A stretch of DNA of 64,000 nt. Source: Lachnospiraceae bacterium. Lineage in GTDB: Bacteria > Bacillota > Clostridia > Lachnospirales > Lachnospiraceae. The stretch covers positions 1 through 64,000 of the forward strand of contig CAJTCV010000010.1 in the NCBI GenBank assembly GCA_910574805.1. The letters run 5' to 3'. The notes under the pieces were generated by a model. That model ran no database searches. It worked only from the letters and a program-made list of their open reading frames with translations, and was not told where the DNA came from. The stretch's first letter is position 1. The number at the start of each line of letters is the position of its first letter. The position numbers and the translations under genes were made by a program. Below, piece after piece: positions 8,198-16,250 of this stretch.

Positions 8198-8689
8198 TCA
8201 TTCTCCCCTTTCCTTTGAAAATCCGATGATTCTCCAGTCGGAGATATACAGCTGCATGGTATCCTCTTCATATTCCAGATAATTGCGGATTTTTATCTTT
8301 GCATCCCTATAATCCTTAAGCGGCAGTTCGTATCTGCCGCCTCCTGTGGCGTACGCAATCCCTTTTTCCGGCTTTGATTTCTGTTCGTTGATATCCAGAT
8401 ACTGCCATTCGTCCCAGAAGAAAAGCGGATCCATCTGGTCTTCCTGGTCTTTTCTCTCCCGGCACTGAAGTTTCTGATCCGCTCCGCGGAACCATTTCAC
8501 CTCTTCCTCTTCATTGAACATGCGTATTTCCATCGCTTTTTCATACAGTTCGTCCCGGTCCAGCTGCTCCCGGTCCAGTTCCTGAATATACAGACGGTCC
8601 GTCAGCATCGCGATGATATATCCCTCTCCCAGCCGGATCGCCGCCTGACGAAAACCGGTTATAAATTCTTCCTTGTTTTGAATCAACAT
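8198..8689 (-). CDS. csx19: Csx19, type III-D CRISPR protein
   Basis: 163 residues from ATG at 8689, chosen because GGAGGAG lies just upstream; the ATG overlaps the previous stop by 7 nt. The pattern MEIRMFNEEEEVKWFRG, with LYISDWRIIGFS near the C-terminus, matches my recollection of the Csx19 family, a hallmark of subtype III-D. Its exact role in the complex is not settled. It sits between two RAMP genes and must be co-translated with them. No catalytic motif is visible. Confidence 0.75.
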   Translation of the reverse strand: MLIQNKEEFITGFRQAAIRLGEGYIIAMLTDRLYIQELDREQLDRDELYEKAMEIRMFNEEEEVKWFRGADQKLQCRERKDQEDQMDPLFFWDEWQYLDINEQKSKPEKGIAYATGGGRYELPLKDYRDAKIKIRNYLEYEEDTMQLYISDWRIIGFSKERGE

Positions 8690-10059
8690 GCCTTTGCTCC
8701 TCCCGCAATCGCCGACCACAGTTTCTGATACCGCTCTTTGTCGTCTTCCTCCTGAAAGCTTATGGTTTCCTGACCTGCCGTGACCTCCGTCACACGGAAA
8801 AGTCCGTGCCCCACAGAGGTGAGCCCTCCCACGGCCAGGAAGCCGTTGTGAAGATCCAGGACCGCGCCTGCCAGCGTCTTTCCGAACTTCTCTATCTTCT
8901 CTTCCTCCAGCCCGCCGAAATCACAGAGGATCACAAGCTGCGCCGTTCCGCCGTAACAGGTCCTTTCGGTGTACAGCGCTCCGTCAACCGTTCCTCCTGT
9001 AAAACGGTCGATGGCGTTTCTCGTATAGGTGATCCACTTTTCATTTTTCAGCTCGCTTTCCGAAAATGTAATACGGGTCCTGCTGCTCTCCTCCGCCTTC
9101 TTTCCTTTCTTTTTCCCGAAGAACAGTTCCGACATCGCCGTGCCCGCCGCAAAGTCCGGATTCAGCTTCCCCATCTGCGCGCGGAACGCGCCCGCCCAGG
9201 AAGTACCCGGTATCACGGGCACGCCGTCTTTTCTACGCATCTGCATGTAATCGGCCTCTCCCACATCGGTCGTATACTGTCTGACCGAGATGCTGCCGGC
9301 CTGCTTCAGACGGATCCGGATGCGCACCAGATGGTCTTCCCGCAGATGGATGCCTCTCTTTTCATAGACCTCTTTTAACCTCTCACGCGCTTCGCCTTTC
9401 TTCTCCCGGCTCAGGCAGACGGGCGCGTCAATGACAGACCACTGATCCTCTTTGTACATGTCGAAGGACAGCCAGCGTTCAAGATCTTTCTTGTCCCCCA
9501 GGTCAAACGAGCATTGAGCGATCTCTGCGCTCTTTGCCGCGCCGAATCCTTTTCCTGTTTTGGCTCCCAGTCTGATATTTCCCTGCTGCCAGGCATACGC
9601 GATCTCATCCGCTATATACTGCTCTTCTGCTGTCTCCATCGTCTGCTCAATATAGGTAACAAATTCGACTCCCGGCTCCAGTATCTGAAAATCAAATTTT
9701 GCGCCCGGAAGGGCCACCTTATACTCGTCCAGCGCCACCATATCGCGCTTGGTGAGCGCATAATTTTTCGGGGACGCCATCAGTGCGTCATATACGGCGA
9801 TACGGCTTTCCGTCAGCACGTTTCTTCCCTCTTCGGAGGACGTCCGGATCCTTTCCTCGGTCAGATTCGTCCCGAAATAAGTCTCTGCCGTCTGCTCGGA
9901 AAAGATCCGCCTGTACACCCCTGCCAGCGACGTGCCCGGAACATACGGCAGCCCTCTGCTGTCAAGGATCATGTCGCTGTCTGTCACCTGATTTTTGCCG
10001 CATCCGACAGACAGCGGAGAAGTCAACTGAAACCGGATTTTATAATATTTCCTGATCAT
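8683..10059 (-). CDS. Tandem Cas7-like (Csm3-type) RAMP fusion
   Basis: 458 residues made of two Cas7/RAMP domains. Domain 1 (about 1-190) has SVGCGKNQVTDSDMILD, then GLPYVPGTSLAGVYRR, and ends with IRLGAKTGKGFGAAK. Domain 2 (about 235-445) has DGVPVIPGTSWAGAFRAQM and LAVGGLTSVGHGLFRV. Each domain supplies a backbone subunit and the glycine-rich crRNA-binding loop. Asp residues in QVTDSD and in TTDVGEAD are candidates for target-RNA cleavage by comparison with Csm3. It follows csx10 by 25 nt. The fusion resembles the trend toward fused Cas7 subunits in III-D variants. Confidence 0.85.
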   Translation of the reverse strand: MIRKYYKIRFQLTSPLSVGCGKNQVTDSDMILDSRGLPYVPGTSLAGVYRRIFSEQTAETYFGTNLTEERIRTSSEEGRNVLTESRIAVYDALMASPKNYALTKRDMVALDEYKVALPGAKFDFQILEPGVEFVTYIEQTMETAEEQYIADEIAYAWQQGNIRLGAKTGKGFGAAKSAEIAQCSFDLGDKKDLERWLSFDMYKEDQWSVIDAPVCLSREKKGEARERLKEVYEKRGIHLREDHLVRIRIRLKQAGSISVRQYTTDVGEADYMQMRRKDGVPVIPGTSWAGAFRAQMGKLNPDFAAGTAMSELFFGKKKGKKAEESSRTRITFSESELKNEKWITYTRNAIDRFTGGTVDGALYTERTCYGGTAQLVILCDFGGLEEEKIEKFGKTLAGAVLDLHNGFLAVGGLTSVGHGLFRVTEVTAGQETISFQEEDDKERYQKLWSAIAGGAKAC

Positions 10060-10084
10060 CTCTTTCTTTATTCCGCCTTTCTCT

Positions 10085-12340
10085 TCAGTCCGTGCCCTGA
10101 TTATTTTCCTGACGTTCTTTCTGTTTGAGCCTGTATTTCTCCTGTACCAGAATTTCCATCAGATAATAACTCCACAATTTCTTCAGTTCCCTGTGAAATG
10201 CATCTCTCATTTTTCCGGAGTCCGCCCCGCACAGCAGTTCCTTTTCGTAAGTTTTCTTCAGATCCCCGATCACATCCTGATACATCAGCTTATCCACAGA
10301 CAGATGGTCTTCTTTACAGATCTTTTCCTTTTTTATTTTTTCGATCTGCGTTCTCGTCTCCTTCGTCTTGATCGAGGCGATTCTGGCACAGAAATCCTCG
10401 TATGCCTGATCGGGATCATCCGGATACCGGTACAGGCTGTCGGATAACATCAGCGTGACCCTTCCCAGCGCGGCAGGATTCTTCATGGACGCTCTGCACT
10501 TCAATGCCTCCAGTCCAAGCTTTTCCTTCATTTCATCCAGCAGTATGTTTCCAAACAGTTTACCGGCATGTCTCAGCCCGGATACTTTCGGAACCGGCTT
10601 TTTTGCTTCCTGTATCTGAAAGGCCGCTCCGTCATTGGACACAACAGAGAGCCTGCCGTAGCCTTCCCCCATGCGGATTCCGGCATACAGGTCTTCTTTC
10701 GTGATCTGCAGCTCCTCCTCCAGCTCAAACTCGAACGCGCTTCCTGCGCGGACTGCCGGAACCGCCGGTCTTCTCAGATTCCATTTGGAATAGTATCCCG
10801 TCAGCATCCGCACCTCCAGCTCGGAATACGGCTCCTGGTCCTGCCCACATTCCTTCTTTTCCCGGATCTTCAGCTTCTCCCGGATCTGTTCCCGTACCTG
10901 TCCGCACCGCACGGTATAACCGGATTCATTGACGAAGATCCCGTCGCTCTGAAGGACGACCAGGATCCGGCTTCCGCCAGGATAACGCGTTGTCTCTGCT
11001 TCCGCCGCTCTGACCTTCGGCGTTCCATTCAGTACGCATCTTCCATACTGGGAGCTCCTGGACTTGCCGAAACGCAGCTCTCCCTGTTCCAGCAGACGGC
11101 CCAGAATCCTGAGATGCTTTCCCCGTCCCCGGATCGAACCGGCAAAATCCTGACGTTCTCTGACCGCCTCAAAGGAGAACAACAGTTCTCCGTCCCGTGC
11201 GTTCTGCTTTTTTGATTTTTTGGTATAATGATAGACCAGATCTGTGTCCACTTCTTTCACAAGAATTCCGTCCTCTTTGAAACAGACGAATTTTCCTTTC
11301 AGTTTCTTCGGCTGGTTTCCCTCTCCTGTGGCATATTCCGGATCTGTATTTTCCTCTGCACAGTCTTCCGGCCTGACGGGAAGCTGCTTCGTTGTATTGA
11401 CGTATTTTTTTGTCTTTTTCAATTGGTTTACATAAGACGGGGCCGGATAATAGATGTCGCCCGTCTCTGTGTCCTCCGGATACAGGCCGCTGAAGACGAC
11501 CTGATTTTTCAGGAAAAGTTCCTTGAATTCCGCCATATCTTCGGAATTCCCTTCCTGCAGATATGCATGGACAAACCAGCCCATGACCGTCTGGCCGCTG
11601 ATGTATCTCTCCGTGATATCGTCATAATTCATGTTCAGAACCAGGGGTTCCAGATTCTTCACGGAATAAGTGAGCACATAATCCTCATCCTCCTTCACCT
11701 GGCTGAAATCAATCCTGATCCTGTCCGCCGTCTTCGGATCCGACAGTTCGCACGTTACGCTTCCCAGTCCGCGGTTGCGGTTCAGGCCGATATTGCGCAG
11801 CGCTTTTACCGTATTTTTAAAATTCTCTGAAGCTTCCGCATCCAGCTCTGTACAGCTGACGTTGGCGATAAACCGCAGCTCCCGTTCTCTGTCCAGCGGT
11901 GAATAATGGTCGATCGTCCGGGTATAACGGAGGGAATTGTCCTTTGCCACTCCATTCTCCATGATTTTCGTCTGCGCTTTTATCATCGTGAACTGATCCA
12001 GCACATTTTGAGGAGTCATATAGTTCCGGACAACCGGGCCGGCCTCTTTTAATTCCCGGTACAGTTCCTCATAGCCTTCGATGTACGCATTCCCCAGAAA
12101 AACACCCTGTGCTTTCTGCTGACCGGCTTTTCCGAAGATCCGGCCGGTCTCTTCTTCGGTCAGTCCGATCAGCCCCGCCGCCTCTCTTAAGCATCCTTTC
12201 AGCCGCTTTGCAGGTATGTACGGAATGCCGTAAATATCATAACACAGATCGCTGTCAACGATGCCCGCACAGGAATAACCGGAACCGGCGCACAGATCCG
12301 ACTTCAGTGTAATAATCAGCTGTTGTTCTTTTCTGCCCAT
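10085..12340 (-). CDS. csx10: Csx10-type RAMP protein, enlarged
   Basis: 751 residues from ATG at 12340 with GGAGGAG 7 nt upstream; an in-frame TTG two codons earlier is less likely. Residues 1 to about 210 form a first RAMP domain (CAGSGYSCAGIVDSD, GIPYIPAKRLKGCLREA, GLNRNRGLGSV). Residues about 215-560 resemble Csx10, the Cas5-like end cap (YISGQTVMGWFVHAYL, ELFLKNQVVFSGLYPED, YYPAPSYVNQLKKTKKY). The last 150 or so residues are charged, helical and rich in Lys/Glu and could play the part of a small Cas11-like subunit, since no separate one is encoded. That last point is inference. Confidence 0.8.
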   Translation of the reverse strand: MGRKEQQLIITLKSDLCAGSGYSCAGIVDSDLCYDIYGIPYIPAKRLKGCLREAAGLIGLTEEETGRIFGKAGQQKAQGVFLGNAYIEGYEELYRELKEAGPVVRNYMTPQNVLDQFTMIKAQTKIMENGVAKDNSLRYTRTIDHYSPLDRERELRFIANVSCTELDAEASENFKNTVKALRNIGLNRNRGLGSVTCELSDPKTADRIRIDFSQVKEDEDYVLTYSVKNLEPLVLNMNYDDITERYISGQTVMGWFVHAYLQEGNSEDMAEFKELFLKNQVVFSGLYPEDTETGDIYYPAPSYVNQLKKTKKYVNTTKQLPVRPEDCAEENTDPEYATGEGNQPKKLKGKFVCFKEDGILVKEVDTDLVYHYTKKSKKQNARDGELLFSFEAVRERQDFAGSIRGRGKHLRILGRLLEQGELRFGKSRSSQYGRCVLNGTPKVRAAEAETTRYPGGSRILVVLQSDGIFVNESGYTVRCGQVREQIREKLKIREKKECGQDQEPYSELEVRMLTGYYSKWNLRRPAVPAVRAGSAFEFELEEELQITKEDLYAGIRMGEGYGRLSVVSNDGAAFQIQEAKKPVPKVSGLRHAGKLFGNILLDEMKEKLGLEALKCRASMKNPAALGRVTLMLSDSLYRYPDDPDQAYEDFCARIASIKTKETRTQIEKIKKEKICKEDHLSVDKLMYQDVIGDLKKTYEKELLCGADSGKMRDAFHRELKKLWSYYLMEILVQEKYRLKQKERQENNQGTD

Positions 12341-12342
12341 GA

Positions 12343-13902
12343 TCAAATCTCCTCCCTGTCTTCATCAAACCACAGATCATATACCAGTACCATATCATAA
12401 ATTAATTTGCGGATGATCTCTTCGTCTTTCAAAACTCCGCCCAGCGTGAAATCGATCTCCTTGTCCGGCTGATGGGCCCGGATCCGCTCCAGCTCTCCCA
12501 TAAAATCTGCCCTGCTTTTTTTCGCGGTGAACAGAAGATCCTTCACATTACTCCGGCCTGCTTTCTGCAGTTCTTTCTGCATGGCTTTCACGATCCCGAC
12601 CGTGACAAATTTTCCGTCTATCTGCTCGTTTTCTGCCGTTTTGCCTCCGTATCTGACGACCCAGGGCCTGCTGATGTCCACGGTTTCTTCCTGCTCGCGG
12701 ATCTGGTCCAGCGATATGCCGATGGCTCCCTGGCAGTAGTGAAAATCAATCAGAGACACATCGGCCAGCTTCTCTTTTTTCATGAGTTTCTTTCCCGCTT
12801 CACAGCATTCTTCCGCAATCCGGTATGCCTCAGAGAACGGCGTATGACTGTGGAAGACCGCAATTCCCGCGCAGGACGTCCGGGGCGCGTCCTCCGGCTC
12901 GTTCTCGGAGAGCTTCTCCAGATATCTTACGGCCACATCACAGGCATTTCTGGCATTGCATATGAAAGTAATCTCATCTCCCGCGTATACGACAAAACGC
13001 CGTTTCTGATTGGGCGTCTGTTCCAGCACCCGGTCCACCTCTTCAATTCCCGCGTCGATATAATGCTGCTGTATATATTCGGAAAATTCTCTCAGAGCCC
13101 TTACGCTGGCTTCATAGGTGGTATCTCTCTCTCCGTCCGGCCGTTTCGTTCTGTTCAGACATTTTTCCACCTGAGCGCCCATATTGTTTCCGTCAATATA
13201 AATAACGGCCAGAAGACTTTCCTCTCCCTTCTGAGTGATCAGCTCGTCCAGAAGCCGGTCGCCTTCGATGACGCTGTCCCTTCCGCTTCTTCCCATGATC
13301 TCTTCATATTTTCTGTATTTCCGGCTGCTTTCATAGCTGACCTTCTGATCCCTGCCTGCGATCTTCTGTTTTACGGACAGCGGCATGGAATCATGATAAT
13401 CCACCTGCACGATGGGCAGGGCATTGACCGGATGGAGCATACTCTCCTTCTGCTCTCTCTTCCGATGCTTTTCGTACAGCTTTTTCTGATCCGCCGCATA
13501 GTTGTCAAAATCAATCCCCTCTATATATGTGGTAAGCACCCGCAGGGAATACGTTTCTTCCAGCACCTTCCGATAAAAGCGCTGGTTGACTGCTCTGTAT
13601 ATCTCTGCATTTTCATACAGCACAAAGAAATTGCCGCCGCCGTCGTACACAACTTCTCCGATATACCCCTCTTCCAGATGACGGGCGAATCCCTCGCGGG
13701 AAAAGCCTGCCGGATCCGCCTCCTTTTTATAACTGAACAGACCCTTCCCGGAGCATTTTTCTGCCGCCGGGTACAGGTACGCGTCAAAGCATTCTCTGAT
13801 GATATAAGACGCTCCGATGATCTCTTTCATCTTATTGCTTTTGTATATATAGTCCTGTTTGCCCCGAATGTCATACATTGCCAAAACATACTGATTCTCC
13901 AT
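12343..13902 (-). CDS. cas10: Cas10, HD-less, with intact cyclase-type motif
   Basis: 519 residues from ATG at 13902 (AAGGAAGGAT upstream); longer frames overlap the preceding gene and lack a site. MYDIRGKQDYIYKSNKMKEI at 9-28, then GAS, is the Cas10 N-terminal palm signature. YDGGGN lies at 86-91, YIDGNNMG at 235-242 and YAGDEITFI at 306-314. The last is a variant of the GGDD motif that makes cyclic oligoadenylate from ATP. There is no N-terminal HD nuclease domain, so ssDNA cleavage is not expected. With two CARF effectors upstream, signalling is the likely output. Confidence 0.88.
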   Translation of the reverse strand: MENQYVLAMYDIRGKQDYIYKSNKMKEIIGASYIIRECFDAYLYPAAEKCSGKGLFSYKKEADPAGFSREGFARHLEEGYIGEVVYDGGGNFFVLYENAEIYRAVNQRFYRKVLEETYSLRVLTTYIEGIDFDNYAADQKKLYEKHRKREQKESMLHPVNALPIVQVDYHDSMPLSVKQKIAGRDQKVSYESSRKYRKYEEIMGRSGRDSVIEGDRLLDELITQKGEESLLAVIYIDGNNMGAQVEKCLNRTKRPDGERDTTYEASVRALREFSEYIQQHYIDAGIEEVDRVLEQTPNQKRRFVVYAGDEITFICNARNACDVAVRYLEKLSENEPEDAPRTSCAGIAVFHSHTPFSEAYRIAEECCEAGKKLMKKEKLADVSLIDFHYCQGAIGISLDQIREQEETVDISRPWVVRYGGKTAENEQIDGKFVTVGIVKAMQKELQKAGRSNVKDLLFTAKKSRADFMGELERIRAHQPDKEIDFTLGGVLKDEEIIRKLIYDMVLVYDLWFDEDREEI

Positions 13903-13952
13903 TTTCTGTCGTATCCTTCCTTTTTCTCTCGTCGTAATCCGAACCCTGTCTG

Positions 13953-14792
13953 TTACCTCGCGGCCGCTTCCGCCACCTTCACCGCATCCTCCTTCGTATC
14001 CGCCGCACACAGGAAACCGCTCTGGTGACAGAATCCGAAAGCAGGAATGCCCGTGAGCGCGGTCAGCTCCTCTCTGCTCCTCCCTCTCCAGCTCTCCGGA
14101 AACGGCTTCTTAAGCTCCATGGAGCCCGCGCATACCGGCGCCGCCTGTATGGAATATCCGCCCCGGAGAGAGGGATAGATCACATATAGAACATCCGTTC
14201 CCTCCACAGCCTCCTTCCAGGGAAGGGCGCGCTCCAGGAAGAGAATCTTGCCCGGCTGCCGCCGGATCTGCGCCCGCACCTGCTCATATGCGGACCGCTC
14301 CGCCCGGATATGGCAGAAGCGCCTCTCAAGCACCTTCACCGCCATATCCGACAGCTCCTGGAAGATCCGGTCCTGTTCCTCCATGCTCTCTTCCCAGGTG
14401 GGATTGAAGTCATGGATCACACCGGCGATCTCATGAGGAACGCCCGTATTGTCGCTTAGATCCAGCTTCCGGACGAATTCCCGGTCAAATCTCTCGGCAT
14501 CCTCTTCGCACAGGATCCGGGTGCCGAAGGCCTCCCACAGAAGCCCGAAAGCCGCATAGGGCGTCCCGTCCTTCCGGTATCTCCGGTCTGCCTGATGGTG
14601 GTCAAAGGCGCCTCCGCCCATGTCGAACACCAGTCCTTCCTCGTCCCCCGGCGCCGGCATCCCCCGGGTAATCCGGATCTGCGGATTCAGATATTTCAAA
14701 AGTGCCGCGGAGAACACATCGTCTGCATGAAAGATGCCTCCATGTGTGTAAGCCCGGTCCGGGACCGGGATCTGTGCCTGTTCCTGTTTCAT
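13953..14792 (-). CDS. MYG1-family DHH phosphoesterase embedded in the CRISPR operon
   Basis: 279 residues matching the MYG1/UPF0160 family over its length: YTHGGIFHADDVFSAALL at 15-32 (metal-binding His and Asp), VFDMGGGAFDHHQ at 55-67 (the DHH-type motif), GLLWEAFG at 83-90, DNTG at 114-117 and FNPTW further on. MYG1 proteins are DHH-superfamily phosphoesterases; the eukaryotic member is a 3'-5' RNA exonuclease. Here the gene overlaps the upstream CARF gene by 4 nt (ATGA) and ends 50 nt before cas10, so it is a true operon member. By analogy with a DHH-DHHA1 nuclease known to degrade cA4 in Sulfolobus, a ring-nuclease-like role is plausible but unproven. Confidence 0.85.
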   Translation of the reverse strand: MKQEQAQIPVPDRAYTHGGIFHADDVFSAALLKYLNPQIRITRGMPAPGDEEGLVFDMGGGAFDHHQADRRYRKDGTPYAAFGLLWEAFGTRILCEEDAERFDREFVRKLDLSDNTGVPHEIAGVIHDFNPTWEESMEEQDRIFQELSDMAVKVLERRFCHIRAERSAYEQVRAQIRRQPGKILFLERALPWKEAVEGTDVLYVIYPSLRGGYSIQAAPVCAGSMELKKPFPESWRGRSREELTALTGIPAFGFCHQSGFLCAADTKEDAVKVAEAAAR

Positions 14793-16237
14793 ACGTTCTC
14801 GAAAGTCACCCCCTGTCCTCTCAGAATCTCCTTCAGGATCTCATAAAAATCTCTGAGCTGCTCCTGAAGCTCCTGCCAGCCTGCAACCTCGTTTTCCTTC
14901 TCATTTTCCGAAAATCCAAAGTCATTCATCGCATCCCGCAGCCGCATGATCCGTGCGGTCACCCGGAGCAGCTCCTCCGGAAGCTCCATGATCATACCGG
15001 TCAGTTCCGCCCGGTAGGGCGTGGTCATGAGCTTATGGTCGCAGAACCATTTCCGGTCCATGCGGGTCTCCCCTCTTCTCTCCAGCGCTTCATACTGTGC
15101 GGCCATATCCCGGAGTATGCTCCATACGGTCGTGTTTCTCACGGTCCGGTCTTCTGCCGGCACCTCATACCGCTCGCACATGCAGGTCACGATGGTCTCC
15201 TTCAAAGCCGTGAAGCCAAGCTGCGTCAGGTTCTTGCGGATTGCCCAGTCCACCGCCGCCATTCCGGTAGCCGTGCAGTTCAGAGTGATCTTCCGGCCGT
15301 CCTTTATAAAATACAGGCTCTGGCGGAACACGTCCAGATCGCTTTCGATCCGCTGGAACAGCCGCAGAAGGGGCGCCTCCGAGATCCCCGTGTGACTTTC
15401 ACAAAGCCGGTCGTAATGCATCCGGAAATCTTCGTATGCCTTCCGGATACTCTTGTCCGGAGACGCATTACTCTTTCCCTTACACGCGTTCAGGCAGCCG
15501 GTCAGATCGTGAAGACTCTTCAGCGCCTCCCGCTCCAATTCGCTGACTCCCTGACCGGATTCCTTAAGTTCCCGGATCTGACTGCTGCTGCCGCCCTTGA
15601 CAAAGGACTCTGCCGCACTGGTCCAGTCAAGGAGCCTGCTGCACATGGACATGTCCAGAAGGTCCACATACCGAAGCCCGTCCGCTCCGTTTTCTCCGAT
15701 CTCAAACGCTCCGTAGTAAATACCGCCCACCTTGATCTCCTTCAGCGCCCGGGCATAGTGAATGACCGTCAGCACCTGCATGGGAATGTTCCGAAGTCCG
15801 TGGGTGATATCAAAATAGATGGTCTCGCCCGGCTGTACCGCCTCGTACATCTTTTCAAAAATCTCATCCAGCTCTTCCCGGTTCCTGCCCTCCCGGATCC
15901 GGACGGTCTCCGCCGGGATCTGGGGATACTCTTCCTGAAGAATTTTCCGAAAACCGGTCTTCTTCTCCCCCGGCCGGACCAAAACGCCCCGGTCCCCGAG
16001 GATCTGAAGTTCCCGCTCTCTGTAATCCCGGTCCAGCCAGTTCTCCTGCTCCGCACGTTCTGTGAGAAGGATCGTGATCCGGTCTCCTTCTGCGGCATCC
16101 GGCATCACATGCTTCAGAACCGCAAGCTGCGCATAGGGGGTCTTATACGAAAACCCCTCCTCTTTTACCTGATACACGCAGTCCGTGTAAAAATTGGTCC
16201 CCAGGACCGCGATAAAATGTCTGCATCTTTGTTCCAT
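14789..16237 (-). CDS. Csx1/Csx2 (TM1812-type) CARF protein with altered HEPN motif
   Basis: 482 residues from ATG at 16237, chosen for AAAGGA 8 nt upstream; it lies 13 nt after the previous stop. The N-terminal CARF domain (about 1-200) starts FIAVLGTNFYTDCVY and has the diagnostic DxTHG motif, DITHGLRNIP, at 143-152. It should bind cyclic oligoadenylate made by Cas10. The C-terminal helical region ends with RLRDAMNDFGFS. The six-residue RxxxxH site of HEPN ribonucleases would be RDAMND at 434-439, so the catalytic His appears replaced by Asp. The enzyme may be inactive or regulatory. Confidence 0.85.
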   Translation of the reverse strand: MEQRCRHFIAVLGTNFYTDCVYQVKEEGFSYKTPYAQLAVLKHVMPDAAEGDRITILLTERAEQENWLDRDYRERELQILGDRGVLVRPGEKKTGFRKILQEEYPQIPAETVRIREGRNREELDEIFEKMYEAVQPGETIYFDITHGLRNIPMQVLTVIHYARALKEIKVGGIYYGAFEIGENGADGLRYVDLLDMSMCSRLLDWTSAAESFVKGGSSSQIRELKESGQGVSELEREALKSLHDLTGCLNACKGKSNASPDKSIRKAYEDFRMHYDRLCESHTGISEAPLLRLFQRIESDLDVFRQSLYFIKDGRKITLNCTATGMAAVDWAIRKNLTQLGFTALKETIVTCMCERYEVPAEDRTVRNTTVWSILRDMAAQYEALERRGETRMDRKWFCDHKLMTTPYRAELTGMIMELPEELLRVTARIMRLRDAMNDFGFSENEKENEVAGWQELQEQLRDFYEILKEILRGQGVTFENV

Positions 16238-16250
16238 GTTCTTTTCCTTT

